DNA from: Pseudomonas lurida
Lineage (GTDB): Bacteria > Pseudomonadota > Gammaproteobacteria > Pseudomonadales > Pseudomonadaceae
Direction: 5' to 3'
Length of the DNA: 64,000 nt
Assembly (NCBI RefSeq): GCF_002563895.1
Contig: NZ_PDJB01000001.1
Coordinates: 2,339,501-2,403,500 of the forward strand
Part shown: piece after piece, positions 1-8,225 of the stretch
Numbering within the stretch: the first letter of the stretch is position 1
Layout of the letters: every line of letters starts with the position of its first letter
Notes under the pieces: generated by a model
The model's database searches: none
The model's input: the letters and a program-made list of their open reading frames with translations, nothing else
What the model was told of the DNA's origin: nothing
Position numbers and translations under genes: made by a program

Positions 1-534
1 CAGTCCATTCACCAAGCCATTCTCGACCGCATCGAAGCCGAGCTTCCGAGCAACGCGTTTATCAGCAGCGACATGACCCAGTTGGCCTACACCGGCAACT
101 ACGTCTACCCCAGCCGTGCCCCGCGTAGCTGGTTGCACCCCACCGGCTACGGCACCTTGGGCTATGGCCTGCCGGCAGGCATCGGCGCCAAGTTCGGCGC
201 GCCGCAGCGGCCGGGCCTGGTGCTGGTCGGCGACGGCGGTTTTCTCTACACCGCCCAGGAACTGGCCACCGCCGTGGAGGAATTGGACAGCCCGCTAGTG
301 GTGCTGCTGTGGAATAACGACGCCCTCGGCCAGATCCGCGACGACATGCTCAACCTGGACATCGAACCCCTCGGCGTGTTGCCACGCAACCCGGATTTCG
401 CCCTGTTCGCCCAGGCGTTCGGCTGCACGGTGAACCAGCCCCGAAACCTGGATGAATTGCAGGTGGACCTGCGCAACGCGTTCAGACGCAATGGTGTGAC
501 CTTGATCGAGCTCAGGCATGCCTGTGCCTGTTGA
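1..534 (+). CDS. ThDP-dependent decarboxylase/acetolactate synthase-like enzyme, 3' part
   Basis: The reading frame is open from the first base of the window, so the 5' part lies outside; 177 codons are visible and end at a TGA at 532-534. This is the C-terminal thiamine-diphosphate-binding domain: a GDG motif (codons at 229-237) is followed 25 residues later by NN, the classic GDG-X24-27-NN cofactor motif. The sequence HPTGYGTLGYGLPAGIGAK just before it is typical of acetolactate synthase/2-keto acid decarboxylase relatives. By its overall look it could be 5-guanidino-2-oxopentanoate decarboxylase (AruI-like, arginine transaminase pathway), but the substrate-determining N-terminal part is missing, so that is only a guess. 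Confidence 0.85.
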   Translation, partial: QSIHQAILDRIEAELPSNAFISSDMTQLAYTGNYVYPSRAPRSWLHPTGYGTLGYGLPAGIGAKFGAPQRPGLVLVGDGGFLYTAQELATAVEELDSPLVVLLWNNDALGQIRDDMLNLDIEPLGVLPRNPDFALFAQAFGCTVNQPRNLDELQVDLRNAFRRNGVTLIELRHACAC

Positions 535-634
535 CCTTTGAAGGAACACGCCCATGGGCGAAAACCACACGATGACGTACGGGTTCGATCATGTACTGGC
601 CCAACCGGCCGCACACACTGTTTGAGGTATGCAC

Positions 635-1336
635 ATGAAGGTTCTGATTGTTCACGCCCATCCTGAACCGCAGTCGTTTACCGCCGCCTTGCGCGATCAG
701 GCGGTTGCCACGCTGGAGGGCCAGGGGCATGAGGTAAAGGTCAGTGATTTGTACGCCATGCAGTGGAACCCGGTGGCGTCGGCGGCGGACTTTTCGTCGC
801 GGGAAAATCCGGATTACCTGGTGTATGCCCTGGAGCAACGCGTGGGGGTCAAGAAGCAGTCAATCGCGGCGGATATCCAGGGTGAGTTGGACACACTGTT
901 GTGGGCTGACCTGTTGATCCTCAACTTTCCGATCTTCTGGTTTTCGGCACCGGCGATGCTCAAGGGCTGGATCGACCGGGTACTGGTGTCGGGTGTGTGT
1001 TATGGCGGCAAGCGTTTCTACGATCAAGGCGGGCTGGCTGGCAAGCGCGCGCTGGTCACGGTGACCCTGGGCGGGCGCGAGCACATGTTTGGTGAGGGCG
1101 CGGTCCACGGGCCCTTGGAAGACATGTTGCGGCCTATTCTGCGCGGCACGCTGGCGTATGTCGGCTATGACGTGCTGGCGCCGTTCGTGGCGTGGCATGT
1201 GCCCTACATCAGCACTGATGCGCGACAGGACTTCCTGGTGGGTTATGACCAGCGGTTGCAAGGGCTGGCGGATGAGCAGCCTTTGGTGTTCCCGAAACTG
1301 GCACAGTTCGATGAGGCGCTGTATCCGCTTCCCTGA
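635..1336 (+). CDS. NAD(P)H-dependent quinone oxidoreductase, flavodoxin-like fold
   Basis: 233-residue protein of the NQO1/MdaB flavodoxin-like family, expected to be a cytoplasmic FMN or FAD enzyme that reduces quinones with two electrons from NAD(P)H. The N-terminus KVLIVHAHPEPQSF is the family's first strand and phosphate-binding loop, and the LNFPIFWFSAPAMLKGWIDR segment (about residues 95-115) is the second signature. An upstream in-frame ATG at 629 exists, but a GAGG at 624-627 lies seven bases before the ATG at 635, so the latter is chosen. It stands alone between the decarboxylase and the convergent DAHP synthase gene. The natural substrate cannot be told from sequence. Confidence 0.88.
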   Translation: MKVLIVHAHPEPQSFTAALRDQAVATLEGQGHEVKVSDLYAMQWNPVASAADFSSRENPDYLVYALEQRVGVKKQSIAADIQGELDTLLWADLLILNFPIFWFSAPAMLKGWIDRVLVSGVCYGGKRFYDQGGLAGKRALVTVTLGGREHMFGEGAVHGPLEDMLRPILRGTLAYVGYDVLAPFVAWHVPYISTDARQDFLVGYDQRLQGLADEQPLVFPKLAQFDEALYPLP

Positions 1337-1353
1337 GCCCACGACGTTCAACG

Positions 1354-1381
1354 TGTAGGCGCCGGCAAGCCAGCGCCTACC
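1354..1381. repeat. REP-like inverted repeat between convergent genes
   Basis: GTAGGCGC (1355-1362) and GCGCCTAC (1373-1380) form an 8-bp stem with a 10-base loop, between the stop codons of the oxidoreductase and of the DAHP synthase gene. It probably acts as a shared transcript end; neither side has a long T-run. Confidence 0.55.
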
Positions 1382-1393
1382 TGTTGATCTTCA

Positions 1394-2476
1394 TCACGCA
1401 GGGATGTCGTGTTGTTCCCGCAATCGCTCGGCTGCGCTGCGCAGCAACTGCTCGGTGCCATCCCAGCCCAGGCAGCCATCGGTCACCGACACGCCGTATT
1501 TCATCGACGCGCTCAACGGCTGGCAGCCTTCGAACAGGTGGCTTTCGAGCATCATGCCGATCAGCGAGGTGTCGCCCTGCAGGCGCTGTTCCAGTACCTC
1601 GTTGAACACCGCCGGTTGGCGCAATGGGTCCTTGCCGCTGTTGGCATGGCTGCAGTCGACCATGATCCGCGCCGCGACCTTGGACTTGGCCAGGTCGTGT
1701 TTCACCTGCGCCACGCTCTGTGCATCGTAGTTCGGCCCTCGGTGACCGCCGCGCAGCACCAGGTGCGTATCAGCGTTGCCCGGGGTCTGGATGATCGCCG
1801 GATGGCCCTGGCTGTCGACGCCGAAGTGGCGGTGCGGGTGGGCGGCCGAGCGCATCGCGTCGCAGGCAATCGCCACGCCGCCGTCGGTACCGTTCTTGAA
1901 GCCCACGGGCATGCCCAGGCCGCTGGCCATCTCGCGGTGGATCTGCGATTCGGTGGTGCGCGCGCCAATTGCGACCCAACTGAGCAGGTCATCGAAGTAG
2001 CCGGCGGCCATGGGTTGCAGCAGCTCGGTGGCGACCGGCAGACCCAGGCGCAGCATTTCGCGCATCAATTCGCGCGACAGCGTGAGGCCGGCGGCCATGT
2101 CGTCGCTGCCATCCAGGTGCGGGTCATAGGCCAGGCCTTTCCAACCGATGGTGGTGCGCGGTTTTTCGACATAGGCGCGAATCACCAGCAGCATCTGGTC
2201 GCTGACCTCCAGCGCGAGCTTTCTCAGGTTGCGTGCGTACTCCATGGCCGATTCGGGGTCGTGGATAGAGCACGGGCCGACAATCACCAGCAACCGTGAG
2301 TCTTGGCCATTGAGGATGGCGCGCACGGCTTGGCGATGGGCATGGACCTGCTCATTGAGGAACGGGCTAAGAGGCAACTGATGCTTGAGCTCAAGGGAGC
2401 TGGGCAGGCGCTGGGTCAGGGCTTCATTGGCGCTGGTCAGGGCGGAGACGGGCAGAGCGGCGGTGGCAGAATTCAT
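1394..2476 (-). CDS. aroF: Class I 3-deoxy-7-phosphoheptulonate (DAHP) synthase
   Basis: 360-residue cytoplasmic enzyme of the AroF/AroG/AroH class, which condenses phosphoenolpyruvate and erythrose 4-phosphate as the first step of the shikimate pathway. Visible signatures are VGPCSIHD (about residues 65-75), the KPRTTIGWKG loop, GARTTESQIHRE, VGFKNGTDG and the metal-binding DCSHANSGKD near residue 265. The length matches the family. The ATG at 2476 is preferred over a TTG two codons upstream, and an AGGA lies about ten bases before it. The gene ends in two successive TGA codons. Upstream on the same strand lie a 50-codon Tyr-rich ORF, an intrinsic terminator and a 44-codon aromatic leader peptide, so expression is very probably controlled by attenuation. 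Which aromatic acid inhibits the enzyme cannot be read from the sequence. Confidence 0.95.
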   Translation of the reverse strand: MNSATAALPVSALTSANEALTQRLPSSLELKHQLPLSPFLNEQVHAHRQAVRAILNGQDSRLLVIVGPCSIHDPESAMEYARNLRKLALEVSDQMLLVIRAYVEKPRTTIGWKGLAYDPHLDGSDDMAAGLTLSRELMREMLRLGLPVATELLQPMAAGYFDDLLSWVAIGARTTESQIHREMASGLGMPVGFKNGTDGGVAIACDAMRSAAHPHRHFGVDSQGHPAIIQTPGNADTHLVLRGGHRGPNYDAQSVAQVKHDLAKSKVAARIMVDCSHANSGKDPLRQPAVFNEVLEQRLQGDTSLIGMMLESHLFEGCQPLSASMKYGVSVTDGCLGWDGTEQLLRSAAERLREQHDIPA

Positions 2477-2524
2477 GTTCAAGGCTTCCTGGGCAAGCGG
2501 CGGGCAGTTCCCGCGCGCTTGGCC

Positions 2525-2677
2525 CTACTGGGGTGTTCGACAATTGGCCGTATTGGCTACGTGTGTTGGCTTGCCACCAATAGGTGACCGATCGGAGGCG
2601 GCAGGCTGTCCCGAGCGGAGCTGGCTAAATCGCCATGCGGTGGAGGTGTCGTAGCGGTAATAGGTGGCGTAGTTCAT
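2525..2677 (-). CDS. 50-aa Tyr-rich small ORF between attenuator and DAHP synthase
   Basis: A 51-codon frame starts with ATG at 2677, preceded by AAGGA at about nine bases, and ends with TAG at 2525-2527, 48 bases before the DAHP synthase ATG. Its first residues are MNYATYYRYDTSTAWRF: four Tyr in the first nine residues, then Trp and Phe. The rest is unremarkable (many Ser, Pro, Arg, Gly). It lies behind the attenuator terminator, so it would be translated only from read-through mRNA. It may be a second sensing leader, a translational-coupling element, or a small protein of its own. The good Shine-Dalgarno and the skewed N-terminus argue against chance. No known domain is recognised. Confidence 0.6.
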   Translation of the reverse strand: MNYATYYRYDTSTAWRFSQLRSGQPAASDRSPIGGKPTHVANTANCRTPQ

Positions 2678-2720
2678 GTCGTGTGTCCTTAAAGTGTTCC
2701 GCAAAATGGATAGGGGCCTG

Positions 2721-2760
2721 AAAAAACAAAACCCCCGGTCGGGGAGCCGACCGGGGGTTT
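2721..2760 (-). terminator. Intrinsic terminator/attenuator upstream of DAHP synthase
   Basis: Read on the minus strand, a 14-bp perfect stem (arms 2747-2760 and 2729-2742, loop of four) is followed by TTTTGTTTTTTC, a proper U-tract. It lies 50 nt downstream of the stop codon of the aromatic leader peptide and about 50 nt upstream of the next small ORF. That is the geometry of a transcription attenuator rather than of a terminator for a preceding gene. Confidence 0.9.
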
Positions 2761-2810
2761 AGATTTCTCTGGTAGGCGACCCCTTGAGTAGTGGGCGCCG
2801 ATTTCAGGTA

Positions 2811-2945
2811 TCAGGCGCGCCAGTGGCTAAACCAATACCCAAAATAAAAGCTGACAGCTGCGCTCGAACCGGTCACGCGGGTAGCCGATACCGAGCGCGT
2901 GGCGCTGGCAGCAGGGCAAACCTGAGTGTGGGTGAGTTGCAACAT
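2811..2945 (-). CDS. Aromatic leader peptide (44 aa) of the DAHP synthase attenuator
   Basis: A 44-codon frame with ATG at 2945, a GGAG about eight bases before it and TGA at 2811-2813. Near its end it reads FYFGYWF followed by SHW: two Tyr, three Phe and two Trp within ten codons, encoded as a dense block shortly before the stop. A terminator with a U-tract follows 50 nt later, then the DAHP synthase. This is the arrangement of amino-acid attenuators such as trpL and pheL: a ribosome stalled at the aromatic codons would favour an antiterminator fold. The mix of all three aromatic amino acids suggests that the sensor reads the whole aromatic pool. Confidence 0.88.
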   Translation of the reverse strand: MLQLTHTQVCPAASATRSVSATRVTGSSAAVSFYFGYWFSHWRA

Positions 2946-3086
2946 GGTATGTCTCCAAATGATGGGGGGAGCTTACTAGAGGCATGCAGGAGGATTCAAT
3001 CAGTAATTTCTATCGCGCACCGATACCAACTGCTATGGGGCGAGATATGCTTGTAACCACTTGATAATGATTGCTTGGACGCGACC

Positions 3087-3836
3087 ATGACTGCCCTGAC
3101 CCTTGCTGCTGCTCAATCCCTTTCCATTGCGGGCGACTTGCCGGCCAATATCGAACGCCACCTGGCGTTCATGCGAGCGGCTGCCGAGCAAGGTGTGGAA
3201 TTGCTGGTGTTTGCGGAGCTGTCGTTGACTGGGTATGAACCTTCATTGGCAGCCGGGTTGGCGATTGCGCCAGATGACCCTGTCCTGTTGCCATTGCGCG
3301 AAATGGCGCGGGAGTTGCGGCTGACGGCGGTGGTGGGAATGCCAATTCGCCTGGCACCCGAGGCCGGTGTATTGATTGGTGCGCTGGTACTGGCGGCGGA
3401 TGGCTCCGTGGCGGTCTACACCAAACAGCATCTGCACCCTGGCGAAGAGCTGGCATTTGTCCCGGGGCAGGGCGGTGCTGTCCTCGAGTGGGGGCGTGAC
3501 CGAATCGCGCTGGCGGTCTGTGCGGACTTCGCCCATGCCAGTCATCCGCGCCTGGCGGCTGAGGCCGGCGCCACGGTCTACGCTGCCGGCGTGTTGATCA
3601 GCGAGGGCGGCTATGCCACAGACAGCGCGTTGCTCCAGGGCTATGCGGCCGAGCATGGCCTGGTGGTGTTGATGGCCAATCATGGCGGCCCATCGGGGGG
3701 GTATGTGTGCGCCGGTCGTAGCGCTATCTGGACGGCTGATGGTGGTTTGCTCGCCGCCGCCCCCGGTGCTGGCGATGCGCTGGTGATTGCCCGTCGCGAG
3801 GACGGGCAGTGGGCTGGCCAAGTGGTAGCTGTCTGA
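3087..3836 (+). CDS. Carbon-nitrogen hydrolase (nitrilase superfamily)
   Basis: 249-residue cytoplasmic amidase/nitrilase-fold enzyme. The catalytic Glu-Lys-Cys triad is visible: Glu in ELSLTGYEP (about residue 45), Lys in YTKQHLHPGE (about residue 115) and the nucleophilic Cys in LAVCADFAH (about residue 147). The length fits the single-domain branch that hydrolyses small amides. The start chosen is the ATG at 3087 (MTALTLAAAQ), because the family begins with the strand LAAAQ; an in-frame ATG four codons upstream is less likely. It is followed directly, without a spacer, by a GNAT acetyltransferase, so the two are probably co-transcribed. The substrate is unknown. Confidence 0.88.
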   Translation: MTALTLAAAQSLSIAGDLPANIERHLAFMRAAAEQGVELLVFAELSLTGYEPSLAAGLAIAPDDPVLLPLREMARELRLTAVVGMPIRLAPEAGVLIGALVLAADGSVAVYTKQHLHPGEELAFVPGQGGAVLEWGRDRIALAVCADFAHASHPRLAAEAGATVYAAGVLISEGGYATDSALLQGYAAEHGLVVLMANHGGPSGGYVCAGRSAIWTADGGLLAAAPGAGDALVIARREDGQWAGQVVAV

Positions 3837-4271
3837 ATGGCGTTCCACCTGCGCGCTGCGACAGACCAGGACCTGCCGTTCGCACGGACGCTGACCTTTG
3901 AGGCCATGACCCGCTACTACCTGCAATACGGTCTGGTGTGGTCCAACGATGGTTTCGACGTCGCCTGGGCGGGGCGCGAGAACTGGCTGGTCTGCAACGA
4001 TGACGCAGTGATGGGTTTCATCAGTTTGAGCCGTGACAGCCGAGCGCTCTATATCCGCGAGTTGCATATGATCCCAGCGTGCCGCAGGCAGGGCGCAGGC
4101 AGTTGGGTGTTGGAGCAGATGGCACTCAAGGCCCAGGCCCAGGGCTTGTTACGCTTGACCGTGTTCAAGACCAATCCGGCCAGGCGGCTCTATCAGCGCC
4201 ACGGCTTTAGCATTGTCGGTGAAGAAGAGTGCTTTTGGCGCATGGAGCGTGTTTGCCGCCATTCAAGCTAA
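3837..4271 (+). CDS. GNAT family N-acetyltransferase
   Basis: 144-residue protein with the GNAT fold. The core acetyl-CoA-binding motif A region is recognisable as ELHMIPACRRQGAGSWVLEQ (Q/R-x-x-G-x-A type, about residues 76-95), followed by the C-terminal NPARRLYQRHGFSIVGE typical of motif B. Its ATG follows immediately after the TGA of the nitrilase-family gene (TGA at 3834-3836, ATG at 3837), which suggests translational coupling. Acceptor specificity is not predictable. The pair may modify or degrade a small amide compound, but that is inference from adjacency only. Confidence 0.87.
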   Translation: MAFHLRAATDQDLPFARTLTFEAMTRYYLQYGLVWSNDGFDVAWAGRENWLVCNDDAVMGFISLSRDSRALYIRELHMIPACRRQGAGSWVLEQMALKAQAQGLLRLTVFKTNPARRLYQRHGFSIVGEEECFWRMERVCRHSS

Positions 4272-4318
4272 ACCATGCACCCGATGCTAATAAGCGCATA
4301 CTGGCTTCAGGAGGCGAC

Positions 4319-4546
4319 TTACTGAACGTTGTGCTGGTTACCAGCCTCAGCAAGGATGATCCCTTCTTTCATGCCCAACAGGACCGCCACCTTATGGGCT
4401 TCTCCACGCCGTCCCTTTTTGCGCCCAGCGAGCACTTGATAGGTGGTTGCCGGATCAACGCCATGTTCACGAGCGAACGCTTGAACTGACTTCCCTTGAT
4501 GGTCCAGCCAGGCCTTGGCTTGTGCGGCAGTACGGATTCCGGGCAT
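4319..4546 (-). CDS. Small HTH DNA-binding protein (phage-repressor-like)
   Basis: 75-residue basic protein with a helix-turn-helix-like core, VQAFAREHGVDPATTYQVL (about residues 20-40), followed by a Lys/Arg-rich turn (AGRKKGRRGEAH). It resembles small Cro-like DNA-binding proteins found beside XRE repressors in pseudomonads. It is divergent from an XRE gene, with 82 bases between the start codons. Three GTTCAA/GTTTAA hexamers at 10-bp spacing begin one base upstream of its ATG, suggesting tight transcriptional control by itself or its partner. The exact targets are unknown. Confidence 0.75.
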   Translation of the reverse strand: MPGIRTAAQAKAWLDHQGKSVQAFAREHGVDPATTYQVLAGRKKGRRGEAHKVAVLLGMKEGIILAEAGNQHNVQ

Positions 4547-4547
4547 A

Positions 4548-4573
4548 GTTCAAAACCGTTCAAGTTTGTTTAA
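4548..4573. promoter_or_regulatory. Three 10-bp-phased direct repeats between divergent HTH genes
   Basis: GTTCAA at 4548-4553, GTTCAA at 4558-4563 and GTTTAA at 4568-4573 repeat at exactly one helical turn. They sit directly upstream of the minus-strand HTH gene and 55 bases before the XRE start. Candidate operator for one of the two regulators. Confidence 0.5.
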
Positions 4574-4628
4574 CGAAGAGATGAGTGTGTCACCTCTCGG
4601 GGTGTGCCAAATAGGATCATACATCCAA

Positions 4629-4994
4629 ATGAGTGGAATCGGTTCGCGTTTGAGGCAAGAAAGGGAGCGACTCGGATTGTCGCAGAAAGTCTTCGGTGAA
4701 ATAGGAGGCGTGGAAGCCAACGCACAAGGAAAATACGAAAGCGGAGGGCGAGCGCCCAAAGCGGACTACTTGTCGCGTGTCGCCAAAAGAGGTGTAGATG
4801 TGTTGTACGTGTTGACCGGTGTGACAACGCCGATTCAACTGGAAAACCTCAGCCACATCGAAGAAAAAGTCCTGGGTGACTACCGCGCGATGTTCGAGGA
4901 AGACCAGGCTGCGATTCGCCGCTTGACGTCTTCCCTGGCCGAACACTCCGCTGCACAGAACGGAAAAACCAAGTCGCAGCCCCAGGATTCCTGA
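4629..4994 (+). CDS. XRE family transcriptional regulator
   Basis: 121-residue protein with an N-terminal Cro/C1-type HTH: IGSRLRQERERLGLSQKVFGEIGGV (HTH spanning about residues 3-60, with SQKVFGEIGGVEANAQGKYESG containing the recognition helix). The C-terminal half is helical and hydrophilic and ends in a Ser/Gln/Lys-rich tail; no peptidase or ligand domain is visible. The ATG at 4629 is used because the HTH family begins there; in-frame ATGs upstream would add unrelated sequence. It is divergent from the small HTH gene and lies 151 bases upstream of gacA. A stem-loop at 5013-5039 follows its stop. Confidence 0.83.
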   Translation: MSGIGSRLRQERERLGLSQKVFGEIGGVEANAQGKYESGGRAPKADYLSRVAKRGVDVLYVLTGVTTPIQLENLSHIEEKVLGDYRAMFEEDQAAIRRLTSSLAEHSAAQNGKTKSQPQDS

Positions 4995-5012
4995 CCCGCT
5001 GCCCAACAATTA

Positions 5013-5039
5013 CAGCCGTTCACCGCTCGGTGGACGGCT
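5013..5039. terminator. Stem-loop between XRE gene and gacA
   Basis: AGCCGTTCACC and GGTGGACGGCT pair as an 11-bp stem with one mismatch around a short loop. There is no T-run, so it is at best a weak terminator. Confidence 0.35.
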
Positions 5040-5145
5040 ACTGTGTGTTCAAACTCTATATATATGACGCTTGCAGCTAGGTCTGCGCCTTGGTTTTTTG
5101 CTAAGGTGTTCAGCAACCTATAAGACCATATCGCGAGGTGTCTGC

Positions 5146-5787
5146 TTGATTAGGGTGCTAGTAGTCGATGACCATGATCTCGTTCGTACAGGCATTACAC
5201 GAATGCTGGCTGACATCGATGGCCTGCAAGTAGTCGGCCAGGCCGAGTCCGGGGAAGAGTCCCTGATCAAGGCCCGGGAGTTGAAACCCGATGTGGTGCT
5301 GATGGACGTCAAGATGCCCGGTATCGGCGGTCTTGGCGCCACGACCAAACTGTTGCGCAGCCATCCGGACATCAAGGTCGTGGTGGTGACGGTGTGTGAA
5401 GAAGACCCGTTTCCGACACGCCTGTTGCAGGCGGGTGCGGCCGGTTACCTGACCAAGGGCGCAGGCCTGGCCGAGATGGTGCAAGCCATTCGCCTGGTGT
5501 TTGCTGGCCAGCGGTACATCAGCCCGCAGATTGCCCAGCAATTGGCCATCAAGTCGTTCCAGCCCACCAGCGACTCGCCGTTCGATGCGCTGTCGGAGCG
5601 GGAAATCCAGATCGCCCTGATGATCGTCGGTTGCCAGAAGGTGCAGACGATCTCCGACAAGCTGTGCCTGTCGCCCAAGACCGTCAACACCTACCGCTAT
5701 CGCATTTTCGAGAAGCTCGCCATCAGCAGTGATGTTGAATTGACCCTGCTCGCAGTGCGCCACGGCATGGTGGACGCCAGCGCCTGA
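5146..5787 (+). CDS. gacA: Response regulator GacA (UvrY family)
   Basis: 213-residue NarL/FixJ-type response regulator. It has a receiver domain with DD at residues 8-9, the phospho-acceptor Asp in VLMDVKMPG (about residue 54), Thr and the conserved Lys in YLTKGAG (about residue 105), and a C-terminal LuxR-type HTH with [12 protein letters not shown] and [17 protein letters not shown]. It partners the sensor GacS and drives transcription of the small RNAs that titrate RsmA/E, controlling secondary metabolism. The start is a TTG at 5146, with GAGG eight to eleven bases before it; this gives exactly the family length, and no ATG fits. It is followed one base later by uvrC, the conserved gammaproteobacterial order. 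Confidence 0.97.
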   Translation: MIRVLVVDDHDLVRTGITRMLADIDGLQVVGQAESGEESLIKARELKPDVVLMDVKMPGIGGLGATTKLLRSHPDIKVVVVTVCEEDPFPTRLLQAGAAGYLTKGAGLAEMVQAIRLVFAGQRYISPQIAQQLAIKSFQPTSDSPFDALSEREIQIALMIVGCQKVQTISDKLCLSPKTVNTYRYRIFEKLAISSDVELTLLAVRHGMVDASA

Positions 5788-5788
5788 C

Positions 5789-7612
5789 ATGACCACACCG
5801 TTTGATCCAAGTGCCTTCCTCTCGACCTGCAGTGGCCGCCCTGGCGTGTACCGCATGTTCGACAGCGAGGCACGCCTTCTGTACGTGGGCAAAGCCAAGA
5901 ACCTGAAGAACCGCCTGGCGAGCTACTTTCGCAAGAGCGGTCTTGCACCCAAGACCGCAGCGCTGGTGGGGCGTATCGCTCAGGTCGAAACCACCATCAC
6001 CGCCAATGAAACCGAAGCACTGCTGCTTGAGCAGACGCTGATCAAGGAATGGCGGCCGCCCTACAACATCCTGCTGCGTGACGATAAATCCTACCCCTAC
6101 GTGTTTTTATCTGACGGCCAATTCCCACGCCTGAGTATTCACCGGGGCGCGAAGAAGCAGAAGGGCAAGTATTTCGGTCCCTATCCCAGCGCCGGCGCAA
6201 TCCGCGAAAGCCTGAGCCTGCTGCAGAAGACCTTTTTTGTGCGTCAGTGCGAAGACAGCTTCTACAAGAACCGCACGCGGCCGTGCCTGCAATACCAGAT
6301 CAAGCGCTGCAAGGCGCCCTGCGTGGGCCTGGTCGAGCCGGCCGAATACGCCGAGGATGTGCGCCACTCGGTGATGTTCCTCGAAGGGCGCAGCAATGCG
6401 CTTACTGACGAACTCTCCGGCGCCATGGAGCAGGCCGCCAGCACCTTGGACTTCGAGCGCGCCGCCGAGCTGCGCGACCAGATCTCCCTGCTGCGCCGCG
6501 TGCAGGATCAGCAGAGCATGGAGGGCGGCAGCGGCGACGTGGATGTGATCGCGGCCTTCGTCAACCCGGGCGGCGCTTGTGTGCACCTGATCAGCGTGCG
6601 CGGTGGGCGGGTGCTGGGTAGCAAGAATTTCTTTCCGCAGACGGGTATCGATGAGGAGGTGGCCGAAGTCATGGCAGCCTTCCTTGGCCAATACTACGTC
6701 AGCAGCCCCGAGCGCGACCTGCCGTCGGAACTGATCGTCAACGTGGTGCATGAAGACTTCCCCACCCTGATCGAAGCGATCCATGAACTGCGCGGCCGCG
6801 AGCTGGACATCAGCCATCGCGTACGGGGTACCCGCGCGCGCTGGCAGCAGTTGGCCGTGACCAATGCCGAACAGGCGCTGAGCGCACGCCTTGCCAATCG
6901 ACAGCACGTCGCCGCACGCTTCGACGCCCTGGCCGAAGTGCTCAACCTGGATGAACCGCCGCAGCGCCTCGAGTGCTACGACATCAGCCACTCCAGCGGT
7001 GAGGCCACGGTGGCGTCCTGCGTGGTGTTCGGGCCGGAAGGGCCGATCAAATCCGATTACCGGCGCTATAACATCGAAGGCGTCACCGCTGGCGATGACT
7101 ACGCGGCCATGCACCAGGCCCTGACGCGGCGTTTCAGCAAGTTGAAGGACGGCGAGGGCAAGCTGCCAGATATCCTGCTGGTGGACGGTGGCAAGGGCCA
7201 GTTGTCCATGGCCCGCGACGTGCTCAACGAACTGGCGGTGCCCGACCTGATCCTGCTCGGCGTGGCCAAGGGCGCTACGCGCAAGGCTGGTTTCGAGACG
7301 TTGTACTTGAATGATGCCGCCCATGAGTTCACCTTGAAGGGCGACTCACCTGCACTGCACCTGATTCAGCAGATCCGCGACGAAGCCCACCGTTTCGCCA
7401 TTACCGGCCACCGCGCCCGTCGTGGCAAAACCCGACGAACCTCAACCCTGGAAGGGGTGGCGGGGGTCGGACCGACGCGGCGTCGCGACTTGCTTAAACA
7501 TTTTGGTGGCTTGCAGGAGCTGTCCCGTGCCAGCATTGACGAAATAGCCAAAGCACCCGGTATCAGTAAAAAGCTCGCTGAGTTGATTTATGCGAATCTG
7601 CATAGCGAATAG
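5789..7612 (+). CDS. uvrC: Excinuclease ABC subunit C
   Basis: 607-residue UvrC, the nuclease that makes the 3' and 5' incisions in nucleotide excision repair once UvrA/UvrB have marked the lesion. In order: GIY-YIG domain ([27 protein letters not shown], residues 15-95), the Cys-containing region [13 protein letters not shown] (about residue 170), a UVR domain (about 205-240), the RNase H-like C-terminal nuclease ([19 protein letters not shown] and [10 protein letters not shown]) and tandem HhH motifs at the end ([27 protein letters not shown]). Length and domains are complete. The ATG lies one base after the gacA stop, so the two are almost certainly translationally coupled. Confidence 0.98.
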   Translation: MTTPFDPSAFLSTCSGRPGVYRMFDSEARLLYVGKAKNLKNRLASYFRKSGLAPKTAALVGRIAQVETTITANETEALLLEQTLIKEWRPPYNILLRDDKSYPYVFLSDGQFPRLSIHRGAKKQKGKYFGPYPSAGAIRESLSLLQKTFFVRQCEDSFYKNRTRPCLQYQIKRCKAPCVGLVEPAEYAEDVRHSVMFLEGRSNALTDELSGAMEQAASTLDFERAAELRDQISLLRRVQDQQSMEGGSGDVDVIAAFVNPGGACVHLISVRGGRVLGSKNFFPQTGIDEEVAEVMAAFLGQYYVSSPERDLPSELIVNVVHEDFPTLIEAIHELRGRELDISHRVRGTRARWQQLAVTNAEQALSARLANRQHVAARFDALAEVLNLDEPPQRLECYDISHSSGEATVASCVVFGPEGPIKSDYRRYNIEGVTAGDDYAAMHQALTRRFSKLKDGEGKLPDILLVDGGKGQLSMARDVLNELAVPDLILLGVAKGATRKAGFETLYLNDAAHEFTLKGDSPALHLIQQIRDEAHRFAITGHRARRGKTRRTSTLEGVAGVGPTRRRDLLKHFGGLQELSRASIDEIAKAPGISKKLAELIYANLHSE

Positions 7613-7644
7613 AATGCCTTTCCACCTCGTAGCCAGTTGTGCCG

Positions 7645-8205
7645 ATGAATATCCCTAATCTGATCACCGTTCTACGCGTCCTGCTTATCCCGATTTTCAT
7701 TTTGTTGTTCTATTTGCCGTACGAATGGAGCTACGTGGCCTCAAGTTCCGTGTTCGCCTTCGCGGCCGCCACCGACTGGCTCGACGGCTACCTGGCCCGC
7801 CGCCTGGAACAGAGCACGCCGTTCGGTGCGTTCCTGGACCCGGTGGCCGACAAGCTGATGGTGGCCGTGGCGCTGGTCTTGCTGGTGCAGGAACACGGCA
7901 ACCTGTGGCTGACCCTGCCAGCCGCGGTGATCATCGGCCGCGAGATCGTCGTCTCGGCCCTGCGCGAATGGATGGCCGAAATCGGCGCCCGCGCCCATGT
8001 CGCTGTCTCCAACATGGGCAAGTGGAAAACCGCTGCGCAAATGCTTGCGCTGGTCATCCTGCTGGCCAACCCGTCGGACTTCACCTTCTGGGTCCTGCTG
8101 GGCTACGCCTTGCTGCTTATCGCCGCCGGCCTGACTTTGTGGTCCATGCTCCAGTATCTGCGCGCCGCCTGGCCGCATCTGCGCACCACCGTGGAAAAGA
8201 AATAA
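7645..8205 (+). CDS. pgsA: CDP-diacylglycerol--glycerol-3-phosphate 3-phosphatidyltransferase
   Basis: 186-residue integral membrane enzyme that makes phosphatidylglycerophosphate, the committed step to phosphatidylglycerol and cardiolipin in the inner membrane. The CDP-alcohol phosphotransferase motif D-x2-D-G-x2-A-R-x8-G-x3-D-x3-D is complete in [10 protein letters not shown] through [11 protein letters not shown] (about residues 45-72). Several hydrophobic segments span the rest. The ATG at 7645 ([12 protein letters not shown]) is preferred to an in-frame GTG two codons upstream because family members begin with MNIPN. It follows uvrC by 32 bases and precedes tRNA-Gly, the standard Pseudomonas order. 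Confidence 0.97.
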   Translation: MNIPNLITVLRVLLIPIFILLFYLPYEWSYVASSSVFAFAAATDWLDGYLARRLEQSTPFGAFLDPVADKLMVAVALVLLVQEHGNLWLTLPAAVIIGREIVVSALREWMAEIGARAHVAVSNMGKWKTAAQMLALVILLANPSDFTFWVLLGYALLLIAAGLTLWSMLQYLRAAWPHLRTTVEKK

Positions 8206-8225
8206 AACTTTTTTGAATCAAGGGG

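Noticed and set aside
554..625. 23-codon ORF (MGENHTMTYGFDHVLAQPAAHTV) between the decarboxylase and oxidoreductase genes
   Set aside because: It has a fair AGGA, but it is very short, shows no recognisable feature and ends at the ribosome-binding site of the next gene; could be a coupling ORF but unsupported.
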